A stretch of 64,000 nt of DNA from Archangium lansingense. Its GTDB lineage: Bacteria; Myxococcota; Myxococcia; Myxococcales; Myxococcaceae. Shown one piece after another: positions 42,546-51,189 of this stretch. A model generated the notes under the pieces. It was not told the DNA's origin. It saw only the letters and a program-made list of their open reading frames with translations, and made no database searches. The stretch is from NCBI RefSeq assembly GCF_026626635.1, contig NZ_JAPNKA010000001.1, forward strand, positions 6,510,001 to 6,574,000. Reading direction: 5' to 3'. Each line of letters opens with the position of its first letter. The stretch's first letter is position 1. The position numbers and the translations under genes are program-made.

Positions 42546-42761
42546 GGAAGAGTCGAGGACAGTCAGCCGAACCGCGCGCCGAAGGTTCTCCCCTGGCTGG
42601 CGGCGACGGGAGAGGAGCCGAAGAACCGGCAGCCGCTAGCCTGATTCCGCTCCCGCTTGGGAAGCAGGCTGCTGGGGTGGCGGGGGCAAGCGTGGCCGTG
42701 CCAACTCTGACGGTGCTGCAAATCGTGGTGCTGGAAGTGGAGCTTGCGCGGGAGAAGAACG

Positions 42762-43469
42762 ATGGCGGTGTTCAGGCGCGAGATGGTGCTGCCGCAGGAT
42801 GATGAGACCCTGGTGGGGCAGCTCTTCATCTCGGAGCGGCCCATGGGGGTAGTGGTCTGGGGCAACGACGACACCAGCGAGCGCTACAGGCGCCAGACCG
42901 TCCGCCTGGCAGAGGAGCTGGCGAAGTGCGGCCTCGCCAGCCTCCTGTTCGGGCTCTGGACGGAAGTCGAGGAGGGGCTGCAGGCCGGATGGGGGGTGGA
43001 TGACGAGGCACGCCTGCAACGTGCGGCTCGCCGGCTGGAGCGGACGTGCGCCCTGCTCGCCCGCGATGCGCAGACGCAGGGAATGCGGCTCGGCCTTTTC
43101 GGGACTGGCAGCGGAGCGCCTGCCTCGCTCCTGGTTGCCGCGCGCCATCCGGCGGAGCTCTCCGCCATTGCCTGCTGTGGCGGACGCCCGTCCCTGGCCG
43201 GGGCGGCTGCGGCGAGGGTGCGGGTGCCCACCCTGCTCGTCGTCGGCAGCGAGGATGAGCACGGGCTGCTGGAGGCTCAGCGGCTGAGCAGCGAGCTCGC
43301 GGGCGAGCATTCTCTGCGGCTCATTCCAGGCGCCTCCAGCACCCTCCACGAGCCGGGGGCTTGGGAGGACGCGGTGCACATCACCGGCGAGTGGTTCCAC
43401 GATCATTTCCGGGCCGCCGTCGAGCCGCGCAGCGACGGTTGGGCGGATGCCGAGGGGCGCTTTGTCTGA
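42762..43469 (+). CDS. alpha/beta hydrolase (dienelactone hydrolase-like)
   Basis: Cytoplasmic alpha/beta hydrolase of 235 residues; the start at 42762 is preceded by GGAGAAG. Motifs in order are GVVVWGNDDTS, LASLLFGLWTEVEEG, the nucleophile elbow LFGTGSGAPA (likely catalytic Ser), PTLLVVGSEDEHG (Asp) and ASSTLHEPGAWE (His). Similar short proteins occur near phosphoribosyl-transferase fusions in many bacteria, where the reaction is not settled. It stands between two convergent units, so is probably transcribed alone. Substrate is unknown. Confidence 0.8.
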   Translation: MAVFRREMVLPQDDETLVGQLFISERPMGVVVWGNDDTSERYRRQTVRLAEELAKCGLASLLFGLWTEVEEGLQAGWGVDDEARLQRAARRLERTCALLARDAQTQGMRLGLFGTGSGAPASLLVAARHPAELSAIACCGGRPSLAGAAAARVRVPTLLVVGSEDEHGLLEAQRLSSELAGEHSLRLIPGASSTLHEPGAWEDAVHITGEWFHDHFRAAVEPRSDGWADAEGRFV

Positions 43470-43495
43470 GCGCGCCGGCCACCTCCATCAGGCCC

Positions 43496-43924
43496 TCAGC
43501 GCCGGGGAACGCCGACCGCTTCCAGGCGCTCCCGGACGTCGCGCAGGCAGAGGTCCTCCCCAGCCCCCGGCTGCCGGTGTTCGGGTGACTGGCAGCGGAC
43601 GTGCACCGTGAGCGCCACCTCGTCCTCGTTCCGGTCCTCCGCGGACTCGTACAGCGCCGGCGTCGCGGGAACTATCTCCGTGCGGCTCGCCGCCTCGCCC
43701 GGGAGGACGAGCCGCTCCACGAACGACTGCAGCTCGCGGAGCAGCTCGACGCACTTCGGGCACATCGGCGTCCCCGGCCCCGACTTGCCGTGCGCGGCGA
43801 AGAGCCGGACCCGGAATCCGACGACCTCGCGGTGCTCGCCTTCGACCACCTCGCGCTCGACGTCGTAGTGCACGTGACGCTCCCGTGCGAACTGCCCCAG
43901 TGCCACGCGGTCGGGTATCTCCAT
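43496..43924 (-). CDS. hypothetical protein with CxxC motif
   Basis: Not recognised. Protein of 142 residues from ATG 43924. It has a beta-rich N-terminal half (HVHYDVEREVVEGEHREVVGF, shortened here), a CPKC motif in GTPMCPKCVELLREL, a helix, then another beta segment with VALTVHVRCQSPEH and a charged C-terminus. The CPKC pair could bind metal or be redox-active. No signal peptide. It is located 70 bp upstream (in transcription, downstream) of the WGR gene and read in the same direction, so may be expressed with it. Confidence 0.6.
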   Translation of the reverse strand: MEIPDRVALGQFARERHVHYDVEREVVEGEHREVVGFRVRLFAAHGKSGPGTPMCPKCVELLRELQSFVERLVLPGEAASRTEIVPATPALYESAEDRNEDEVALTVHVRCQSPEHRQPGAGEDLCLRDVRERLEAVGVPRR

Positions 43925-43994
43925 GGTCAAAATCTAAGCAGCCGGCACTCGCGAACCGCAGGAGCGCTCGGTTGCTCACTACAGCCTCTTCCAA

Positions 43995-46900
43995 TCAGGA
44001 GGGGCGCAGCCCTTCGAGATCCCTCACCAGCTCGGAGAAGAGGATGGGGTCGAGCGACCCGAGCGGGTACCGGCCCTCCTTTCCCCAGGTGTTGGGCTTG
44101 CGCACCGTGACGGTGCCCAGCGTCTGCTCGGGGGACTCGGAGAGCATGCCCGTGTAGAGGCCGGGATCGAGGTCCAGCTCGATCATGCGATCGGGGCCGA
44201 GGTGCTTCTCCATCCACCCCACCACGCCCGCGTCCTGGGGCGGGCCTCGGCGCCAGCCGCGCGCCTCGAGCCCCAGCACCTTGCCGGTGGGCACCTTCAG
44301 CCCCTTCACGCGCGCCAGCTCCATGCCCGTGCGCTCCTCCGCCGTCGGCGAATAGGTGGGGCGGCCCAGCTGGGCGAAGGGTTGCAGCAACTGGTAGTCC
44401 GCGAAGATCTGTCCCCAGGCGCCCGCTGGCTGCGCATCGAGCTCCAGCGCATGCGGGATGCCCACGCTCGCATCATCGGGGAGCGTCCACGTGTCCTCGT
44501 TCAGATCGGCGAACGTCCGGTCCTCGGCAACTCGGAAGGTAGTGGCCAGCTTTCCGTCGGCCGTGTAGCTGCTCCAGACCAGACGGCGCACCACGTGGAT
44601 GAGCAGCGGGTGCTCGACGAAGAACTGACGGAATGTCCCCGCGCTCCAGCGGCGCCGGGCGCACATGGCCAGCTCCATCCGGAGCACCTGGAGGCCGGCG
44701 GCCGTCTTCGCGTCCTTCTTGAGCGCCTTCCACCGCTCCTCGGCGGCCTTGGACTTCTCGGCGTCATCCTTCTTCGTGGGCTTGGGCAGATCCTTGAGCC
44801 GTGCGCCGGTGGAGTCCTTCACGAAGGGCTTGAGCTGCTCGTCGAAGCCGACGGTGAAGGTGCGCTCGCCGAAGTCCAGCGCGAGCGAGCCGTTCTCGTC
44901 CAGCCCGAGGTCCGGCACGAGCCGGTCGGCGAGCTCGTCCCGCGTCAGGCCGCGCTCCTCGGCAATCTGCGCGATCTTCTCCCGGGCCCGCTCCTGAAGG
45001 CCCTTGAACTTCACCTTCTCGGCGATGCCGTTGAGGTAGATGAGCGTGACGTCGGTGCCGATGGTCGCGAGCACGTCCAGTCCCGTGACCGCGCGCGCGT
45101 GAGCCGCCTCCCCAGGCCAGGCGCGAATGAGCGGCGCGAGCTTCCGCGCGCACTCGTCGTCACCCAGATGGCCAAGCGCCTGGAACGCCCAGGACTCCTT
45201 GTGCGGCGCACCGGCCACCATCCACGCCTCGAAGAGGCCCCAGGCGAAGCGGGCGAGGCTCGCGGGGTCGCAGGCAGCCTTTACCTGTGCGACCCCCGCA
45301 TAGGGCTCCTCGAGGGAGGAGATGGCCAGACACATCCCGAGCGTCTCGACAGCCGCGACAGGCAGCTTCGCAGAGCGATCGGCGAGCAGCGGCCTGGGCA
45401 GGCCTCCCGCGGCGAAGAAGTCGGGCAGCTTCGGCAGCTTCTGGGGGAAGAGCAGCAGCGGATCGAACGCGAGCACCCGGGAGGCCGCCTCGCGCACCTG
45501 GGGCGAGATGCGGCCGGCCAGGTCGAGCACGGTGGCTTCGTGTCCGTTGGAGGCGAGCAGGCGCAGCGCGGCGCACGCGGCGTCCTTGCTCTTCCCCGGC
45601 TTGCCGAGCGCGACGGGGAGGAGCCCGGTGGTGGCGTGCTCGGGATGGCGGAGCAGCCAGGCGCGGGCATGGGGACGGGCCTTCTTCGAGCCCGCGAAGG
45701 CCTCGGCCACCTGCGGAGCGAGCCGTGTGACGCCGAAGGGCAACAGCAGGCGGTATTGCTCTCCTCCCTTGTTGTTGACGCTCGTGAGGACAGCGGGGAG
45801 CGCCGCGGCCCCGAGGTGCGTGGCCATGGCGGGCAGCCACATCTCATCTGCCCAGCGGTCGGACTCGAAGTGCGCGATGTGCTCGAGGGCGAGCTCCACG
45901 GGGGCGTACACGAAGAAGCTCGCCCGGGGTTTGGCCGTTCCCGGGGCCAGGGTCTTGCGCGCCTCCTGCCATTGCGCCGGGGAATAGGTCGAATACCGCT
46001 CACCGTATTCCCAGCCCTTCTCCTGGGCCCACGCCTCGCGCTCTCCCTCGCGCCAGACGAGGGCCTCGGGAATCGCGGGCGGTGACACGCCGTCGAGGAC
46101 GGGGAGGGCGGCGGGCGTCCCGGCGTGCCAGGGCGGGTTGGCGAGCACGGGCGGCAGTTGGTCCGGACGCGCCTCGGGGACGTCGGGGCCGGAGGACACC
46201 AGCTGGAGGCTGGAGACGAGCTTGCGTGCCTCCTCGGACAGCCCGGGCAGCTCGGCCTTCACGGCCTCGGGGGCGCGGCGCACGAGCGTGGTGAGCACCA
46301 CACGCTGGGCCTCCGCCTCCTTGCCGCGCTGGGCAGCCCTGGGCACCAGCAGGCGCAGCGCGCGGCCGGGCCAGCGGAGGCCGGCCTCGAGCGCGTAGGG
46401 CGTTACATCCTTCTCGAGGTGGTCGAGCAGCAGCACCATCGCCTCGTCGGTGTTGATGACGGAGACGAGCTCCGCCCAGCTCCGCCGGCTCTCGGCATTG
46501 GAGTACTGCTGCGTGGCCATGCCCTGGAGGATTGCGACCGCATCCACGCCCACGCCGTCGAGCAGCGAGGGCAGGTAGTCCCGGGGGTGGTAGCCGCCGA
46601 GCAGGTACATCCCCTGAGCGAAGGGCGCTATGAGCTCGAGGGTGGCGCGGTCCGAGACCGAGCAGAGGAAGAGATCCGACTGCTGGTCCGGGTGTTTGGC
46701 GTAGGCCTCGGCCTCGGCGCGGACCCAGGCCTTCTCCGTGGGGAAGAGGAAGGCCGCGCCCGCACGCTGCTCGGCGGTGGCCTGCTCCAGGAGGGCCGCG
46801 GCGGCGTCGCGGGCGGCCGCATAGCCCGCATCATCGGTCTGGGTGGCGAGCAGGGCACGCAGCCGGGGCAGGCCGAACAGCGCCCCTTGCTTCAGGGAGT

Positions 46901-47732
46901 TGTACCAGTGGGGGTTCGTGCCCCGGCGCGCCACGGGCCTCTGGGACGTGTTTTCGAGGTACATGGCGAGCGACAGGAGCACGGCCCGCGTCGCGTGGAC
47001 GGGCCCTCCCAGGGAGAACAGCAGGTCGACGACGGGCTCAACGGCGGGGGTCTTGTCGTTGTATTTCTCTTTGTTCTGCACGTAGGTGAGGAGGACGGCG
47101 TCCTCCTCGGGAGTCCCGATGGCGGGCTCGAAGCGTTGCAGCAGCATCTCGACGGCCTTCGTCTCCGCGGCGAACTCGCCCACCTTGTCGTGCGGGGTCC
47201 CGACGGCCTTCCGGATCGAGGTCCAGGTCTTCTTCGAGATGGTGGGGGGACGAACCGGAACCTGGAGTCCTCCCCGCCGGGGATGCACGCGTTGCACGAG
47301 GGACTCGCTCCAGGCGATGGGCGAGTGGGCGTCGAAGAGCACAGGTGCCACCGGAACGGGAGCTGGCGCGGGTGCCTCCGGGACGGAGTCAGGAGCCGGA
47401 GCGGAAGCCGTCTTCGCGGCAGCCTTCTTCCGGGCGGGAGCTGGAGTGGTCTGCTGCACCTCGTCCGGATCGGCAGGAGGATTCGGGGTGGTGGCGGGGG
47501 TCGCGGCCACCAGGGTGTTGGTACCGCCCGCGACCTCCGAGTAGCCCTTCTTCTGCTTCTCGGCGATGAGCTTGTCGTGCTCTGCCTGAGCCTTCGAGGT
47601 GCTGGCGAAGGACTTCTGCTGGGTCTGCCCGTCGGTCCCGATGCGTCCCCAGCGCACCGTGAACTCCGTGCCCTGAAGCTCGATCTCCCAGAACTTCTTC
47701 GCTGAGCCTTCGACGAACTCGAAACGCCGCAT
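43995..47732 (-). CDS. WGR domain plus DUF4132 protein
   Basis: Protein of 1245 residues. The N-terminal WGR module (residues 1-65; FEFVEGSAKKFWEIEL, FTVRWGRIGTDGQTQ) is followed by a Lys/Ala/Pro linker (about 80-150) and a very long helical region. The C-terminal DUF4132 part (about 985-1180) contains MELAMCARRRWSAGTF, RRLVWSSYTADGKL and DDASVGIPHALELD. WGR domains occur in DNA-damage proteins such as PARPs, and WGR-DUF4132 proteins include E. coli MolR (YehI-like), whose biochemical role is not settled. No catalytic motif is evident. Function is therefore open; a nucleic-acid or stress-sensing role is inference. Confidence 0.85.
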   Translation of the reverse strand: MRRFEFVEGSAKKFWEIELQGTEFTVRWGRIGTDGQTQQKSFASTSKAQAEHDKLIAEKQKKGYSEVAGGTNTLVAATPATTPNPPADPDEVQQTTPAPARKKAAAKTASAPAPDSVPEAPAPAPVPVAPVLFDAHSPIAWSESLVQRVHPRRGGLQVPVRPPTISKKTWTSIRKAVGTPHDKVGEFAAETKAVEMLLQRFEPAIGTPEEDAVLLTYVQNKEKYNDKTPAVEPVVDLLFSLGGPVHATRAVLLSLAMYLENTSQRPVARRGTNPHWYNSLKQGALFGLPRLRALLATQTDDAGYAAARDAAAALLEQATAEQRAGAAFLFPTEKAWVRAEAEAYAKHPDQQSDLFLCSVSDRATLELIAPFAQGMYLLGGYHPRDYLPSLLDGVGVDAVAILQGMATQQYSNAESRRSWAELVSVINTDEAMVLLLDHLEKDVTPYALEAGLRWPGRALRLLVPRAAQRGKEAEAQRVVLTTLVRRAPEAVKAELPGLSEEARKLVSSLQLVSSGPDVPEARPDQLPPVLANPPWHAGTPAALPVLDGVSPPAIPEALVWREGEREAWAQEKGWEYGERYSTYSPAQWQEARKTLAPGTAKPRASFFVYAPVELALEHIAHFESDRWADEMWLPAMATHLGAAALPAVLTSVNNKGGEQYRLLLPFGVTRLAPQVAEAFAGSKKARPHARAWLLRHPEHATTGLLPVALGKPGKSKDAACAALRLLASNGHEATVLDLAGRISPQVREAASRVLAFDPLLLFPQKLPKLPDFFAAGGLPRPLLADRSAKLPVAAVETLGMCLAISSLEEPYAGVAQVKAACDPASLARFAWGLFEAWMVAGAPHKESWAFQALGHLGDDECARKLAPLIRAWPGEAAHARAVTGLDVLATIGTDVTLIYLNGIAEKVKFKGLQERAREKIAQIAEERGLTRDELADRLVPDLGLDENGSLALDFGERTFTVGFDEQLKPFVKDSTGARLKDLPKPTKKDDAEKSKAAEERWKALKKDAKTAAGLQVLRMELAMCARRRWSAGTFRQFFVEHPLLIHVVRRLVWSSYTADGKLATTFRVAEDRTFADLNEDTWTLPDDASVGIPHALELDAQPAGAWGQIFADYQLLQPFAQLGRPTYSPTAEERTGMELARVKGLKVPTGKVLGLEARGWRRGPPQDAGVVGWMEKHLGPDRMIELDLDPGLYTGMLSESPEQTLGTVTVRKPNTWGKEGRYPLGSLDPILFSELVRDLEGLRPS

Positions 47733-47804
47733 GCCTCTCTGCCCTCCGGAGGGGAGCGAGAGTAGCGTGCTCCCGCTCCGGAAGTGGAGGCACTTGTGGG
47801 GGCC

Positions 47805-49118
47805 TCAGTTGTTCGGCGCGCCCGCGAGAATCCAGGAGCGGATGCGGGTGAGCTGGCCCGGATTGTTGTCGAAGTGGGACTCATTGCCCTGCGGCATCCG
47901 GATGCCGCAGACGGGGGTGGGGCCGAGCTTGTTCACCAGCAGGGACGTATCCGGATTGTTCGGCACCACGCGCGTGCGCACGACGCCGCTAGAGGGGCCG
48001 CAGGGGGCTCCAGCGGCAGGGGTGTTGACGAGGGATGCGTGGGAACTGCCTGCAAGCAGGTTCAATCCGCCGCGGCCAGCGCTGCTGTGGCAGCTCGTGC
48101 ACTGCGCGTCCCAGATGGGCTGGAGGTCCCGGGCGTACTGGGGAACGGCGACCTGTACGTCCACCGTGCGCGTCACGGAGTCGACCCCATCGGACACGGT
48201 GAGCTCGATGGTGAAGGGCGTGGCCGCGCTGATATCGGGCGAGCGCCACTGGGTCGAGGAAGCCGTCGTACTCGTGAAGGTGCCCTGGCCCGCCGTGCTC
48301 GTGGTCCACGAGTAGGTAAGCGGATCCCCGTCCACATCGCTGGCGTTGATGGAGAGGTTGACGGTGTCACCGGCGATCACCGAGGTGGAGGAGATGGTGA
48401 TGGCCGCGTCCACGTTGGGCGCGTTGTTGAGAGCGGGCACGTTGGCCACCGTCACGTCCACCGTGGCCTGGGCCGAGCCACCCTTTGCATCCGTGACCGT
48501 CACCTGCAGGGCGAAGGTCGTGTTGCTCGAGAGGAAGGGCGCCTTCCACGTGGGAGTCGCCCCGGTCGCGTTGCTGAAGGTGCCCGCCGGAGAGGCCGGA
48601 ATCTGCGCCCAGGAGTAGGTGAGCGCATCGCCGTCCTGGTCGCTGGCGGTCGCCGAGAGGCTGGTGCTCGCGCCCTCGTCGATGGAGGTGGGCGTGGCCG
48701 CCACCTGGGTGATGGTGGGGAGGCGATTGGGGGCGGAGATGGTGAAGGAGATGGGCTCGGACGTGGTGGCGTTGCCTGCCGCATCGAAGGCCTTGGCGGT
48801 GAGCTGGTGGCTCCCCTGGGCTTCAGTCGAGGCGTCCCACGTGCATGAGAAGGTCTGGCCAGAGCTCTTGGCCGCCGCGTCCATGCAGACAGACTTGCCG
48901 GAGACGGAGAACTCGATCCGGGACACCTTGCCGGAATCGTCGTCGGCGGTGGCCTGAAGCGTCCGCTGGCCGGTAACGCTCTCTCCCGCCGTCACACCGC
49001 CCGTCACCCGGACGTTGGTGGGGGCCTGGGTGTCCTTCTCGTCGAACGGATCGCAGCCAATGCCCCCCAGGCTCAGCAGAAGTACCGCGTGCAACGATTT
49101 CTTCTGAAACGCGTGCAT
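47805..49118 (-). CDS. lipoprotein with Ig-like repeats and CxxCH motif
   Basis: Lipoprotein of 437 residues: signal ending LLSLGGIGC (Cys about 22). The middle part consists of about four Ig/PKD-like domains (for example PTITQVAATPTSIDEGAS, DQDGDALTYSW, SDVDGDPLTYSWTT), followed by a C-terminal domain with PIWDAQCTSCHSSAGRGGLNL, a single CxxCH haem-attachment signature, and GIRMPQGNE, a possible methionine ligand. This is the planctomycete/myxobacterial type of surface cytochrome-like protein; electron transfer or simple binding remains open. The hairpin at 49135-49155 lies between it and the upstream gene. Confidence 0.8.
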   Translation of the reverse strand: MHAFQKKSLHAVLLLSLGGIGCDPFDEKDTQAPTNVRVTGGVTAGESVTGQRTLQATADDDSGKVSRIEFSVSGKSVCMDAAAKSSGQTFSCTWDASTEAQGSHQLTAKAFDAAGNATTSEPISFTISAPNRLPTITQVAATPTSIDEGASTSLSATASDQDGDALTYSWAQIPASPAGTFSNATGATPTWKAPFLSSNTTFALQVTVTDAKGGSAQATVDVTVANVPALNNAPNVDAAITISSTSVIAGDTVNLSINASDVDGDPLTYSWTTSTAGQGTFTSTTASSTQWRSPDISAATPFTIELTVSDGVDSVTRTVDVQVAVPQYARDLQPIWDAQCTSCHSSAGRGGLNLLAGSSHASLVNTPAAGAPCGPSSGVVRTRVVPNNPDTSLLVNKLGPTPVCGIRMPQGNESHFDNNPGQLTRIRSWILAGAPNN

Positions 49119-49134
49119 GAGTCTTCCTCGCTCT

Positions 49135-49155
49135 CGGGCACCGCTCGGGTGCCCG
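49135..49155 (-). terminator. hairpin between two same-strand genes
   Basis: CGGGCACC (49135-49142) and GGTGCCCG (49148-49155) form a perfect 8-bp stem with a 5-base loop. It stands between the stop of the 49221-49805 gene and the ATG of the lipoprotein gene 17 bp downstream. It may terminate or attenuate transcription between them, or act as part of the leader. Confidence 0.45.
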
Positions 49156-49220
49156 GAACTTCGGACTATCGCACGCCGGCCCCACGCGAATCTCCCCGCG
49201 AGGGCCTCTCCATCCTGGGC

Positions 49221-49805
49221 TCAGCCCTGCGGCACCGACCAGCTGCCCGTCCACTCCGTAGGATGGTCCGGGTGGAGCGAGGTGAGCTTGTAGTTGCAGT
49301 GCTTCTCGCCGCTCGGATCCGGGCTCCGGATGGTGTACAGCGGCGACAGGCGCGAGCCGCGCTCCGTGCCGGCGTACTGCACGTCGTACTCCTTGCTGGT
49401 GGTGTTCGTGCTGGTCGTCTCGCCGCGCTCGGTCTTGCGCGTCGTGGTGCACTCGGCCTCGAACTTCACCCGCCAGGTGCCCTTGTCGCCCACGCGCGGC
49501 ACCTTCAGCTCGGCGCGCATCATGTACTCGCCCGGCGGCAGGTCCTCGGCGTTGGTGCCGAGGAACTCCGTGCAGTCACGGCCCTGGCCCTTGCAGATGC
49601 CGATGCTCTGATCGTTGTAGGGCTGAACGCCCTCGCGCACATCCGAGAGCAGCGGGCCCACCAGGCCCTGCTCGAAGGACGTGAGTCCCGCCGTGCTCCC
49701 CTGCGAAGACGAAGAAGTCGTGGAGCAGTCCGCCGCGCTGGCCGTGCCTCCTCCTTTACACGAGATGAGCGCGCCCGCCGTGGCAATCAGGATGAGTGTC
49801 CGCAT
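49221..49805 (-). CDS. exported hypothetical protein
   Basis: Protein of 194 residues with a lipoprotein-like signal (MRTLILIATAGALISCKGGG; Cys 16). A Ser/Thr-rich segment is followed by a region with several cysteines (GICKGQGRDCTEFLG, FEAECTTTRK, KHCNYKL) and beta-strand character (YMMRAELKVP, KYDVQYAG-like patterns). I recognise no family. ATG 49805 was chosen because upstream extension would enter the divergent control region. It is divergent from the CFA-like gene; a CRP-type site lies in the shared gap. Confidence 0.7.
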   Translation of the reverse strand: MRTLILIATAGALISCKGGGTASAADCSTTSSSSQGSTAGLTSFEQGLVGPLLSDVREGVQPYNDQSIGICKGQGRDCTEFLGTNAEDLPPGEYMMRAELKVPRVGDKGTWRVKFEAECTTTRKTERGETTSTNTTSKEYDVQYAGTERGSRLSPLYTIRSPDPSGEKHCNYKLTSLHPDHPTEWTGSWSVPQG

Positions 49806-49871
49806 GTTCCCCCCCTCTTCACGAGGTGTTGAATAACGGATGCTCTTAACACACCGGCTCCGGGGGCGCGC

Positions 49872-49887
49872 TGTGAAGGATTTCACA
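49872..49887. promoter_or_regulatory. CRP/FNR-type consensus site
   Basis: TGTGA-N6-TCACA (TGTGAAGGATTTCACA) exactly matches the half-sites recognised by CRP-family regulators. It is centred about 131 bp before the CFA-like start and about 75 bp before the start of the divergent exported protein, so it could serve either gene. Whether this organism's CRP homologue uses the site is unknown. Confidence 0.5.
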
Positions 49888-50009
49888 CATGCTCACGCGC
49901 ACTCACGTACAGTGGCCGGCCACCACGCGCCAGGCCGGGGGGGAGACAAGGCCGCGCCGTGCGGGCTCCATTCCCTCTGGAGGGCACTCATCCTTTCCGG
50001 AGAAACAGC

Positions 50010-51164
50010 ATGGATGCACCTATGTCGTTCCGTCTCAACCCGAAGGGCCCGGTTGCCGCACGCTATGCCGCCGGCAAGGTCCCGATGACCACCCTCATCG
50101 AGGACTACATCCACGAGCGGCTCGACATCGAGGGGGACTTCCGCACCTTCATCCGCGAGCGGCACTCGGTGGCCGACTACAAGTTCGTCGCGGACCACTT
50201 CAAGTTCCTGCTCACCAACTTCCTGCCCGAGGTGCTCATCCACTCGCAGGAGCAGGACCTCCGCATCGGGCGCGAGCACTACGACCGGGGCAACGACTTC
50301 TTCGGCTGGTTCCTCGGACCGCGGATGATCTACACGTCCGGCTTCTTCACCTCGCCCAACCAGACCCTGGAGCAGGCGCAGGATCAGAAGATGCAGCTGG
50401 TCTGCGACAAGCTGCAGCTCAAGAAGGGCGAGCGCTACCTCGACATCGGTTGTGGCTGGGGAACGCTGGTGGCGACCGCCGCCAGGGACTACGGCGTGGA
50501 TGCAACGGGCATCACCATCGCGCAGAAGGGTGCCGCGTACGGCACGGAGCAGATCCAGCGCATGGGCGTGAGCGAGCGCGCCCGCATCCTCACGCTGGAC
50601 TACCGCGACATCCCGGCCGGCCCGTACGACAAGATCTCCTGCCTGGAGATGGCCGAGCACGTCGGCGTGAGGAAGTTCCAGGACTTCATGAAGCAGGTGT
50701 ACGGGATGCTCGCCGATGACGGGCTCTTCTACCTGCAGATCGCCGGGTTGCGCGCCAAGAAGGGCACCCTGGGCTTCCACTTCGAGGATCTGGTGTGGGG
50801 CCTCTTCATGAACAAGTACATCTTCCCGGGCGCTGACGCCTCGATGCCGCTGTCCTTCGTGGTGAGCAACCTGGAGACCGCGGGCTTCGAGATCCACAGC
50901 GTGGAGAACGTGGGCATCCACTACTCGCTCACCATCTCGCGCTGGTACGACAACTGGATGGCCAACCGCGCGGACGTCGTGAAGACCTACGGCGAGTGGT
51001 GGTTCCGCCTCTGGCAGATGTTCCTCGGCTGGTCCGTGGAGATCGCCGCCCAGGGCGCGTCCACCTGCTTCCAGGTCGTCGCCAACAAGAACCTCGATGG
51101 CTTCAACCGCATGCGGTGGGTCGGCGCCACGAACCTGGGGGAGCGCGACCTGAAGTCCAAGTAA
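50010..51164 (+). CDS. cyclopropane-fatty-acyl-phospholipid synthase-like methyltransferase
   Basis: SAM-dependent methyltransferase of 384 residues, similar to CFA synthase. ATG 50010 has CGGAG about 7 bases upstream. The CFA-type sequence HYDRGNDFFGWFLGPRMIY (about 90-108) precedes the SAM motif YLDIGCGWGTL (143-153) and LEMAEHVG (the conserved acidic turn). The enzyme would add a methylene bridge to double bonds in membrane lipids, protecting stationary or stressed cells. The active-site region YFLG is close to but not identical with the E. coli enzyme, so other lipid methylations are possible. A CRP-type site lies upstream. It is convergent with a sensor kinase, 25 bp away. Confidence 0.85.
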   Translation: MDAPMSFRLNPKGPVAARYAAGKVPMTTLIEDYIHERLDIEGDFRTFIRERHSVADYKFVADHFKFLLTNFLPEVLIHSQEQDLRIGREHYDRGNDFFGWFLGPRMIYTSGFFTSPNQTLEQAQDQKMQLVCDKLQLKKGERYLDIGCGWGTLVATAARDYGVDATGITIAQKGAAYGTEQIQRMGVSERARILTLDYRDIPAGPYDKISCLEMAEHVGVRKFQDFMKQVYGMLADDGLFYLQIAGLRAKKGTLGFHFEDLVWGLFMNKYIFPGADASMPLSFVVSNLETAGFEIHSVENVGIHYSLTISRWYDNWMANRADVVKTYGEWWFRLWQMFLGWSVEIAAQGASTCFQVVANKNLDGFNRMRWVGATNLGERDLKSK

Positions 51165-51189
51165 GGACGTGGACCGGGGATCGCCGCCG

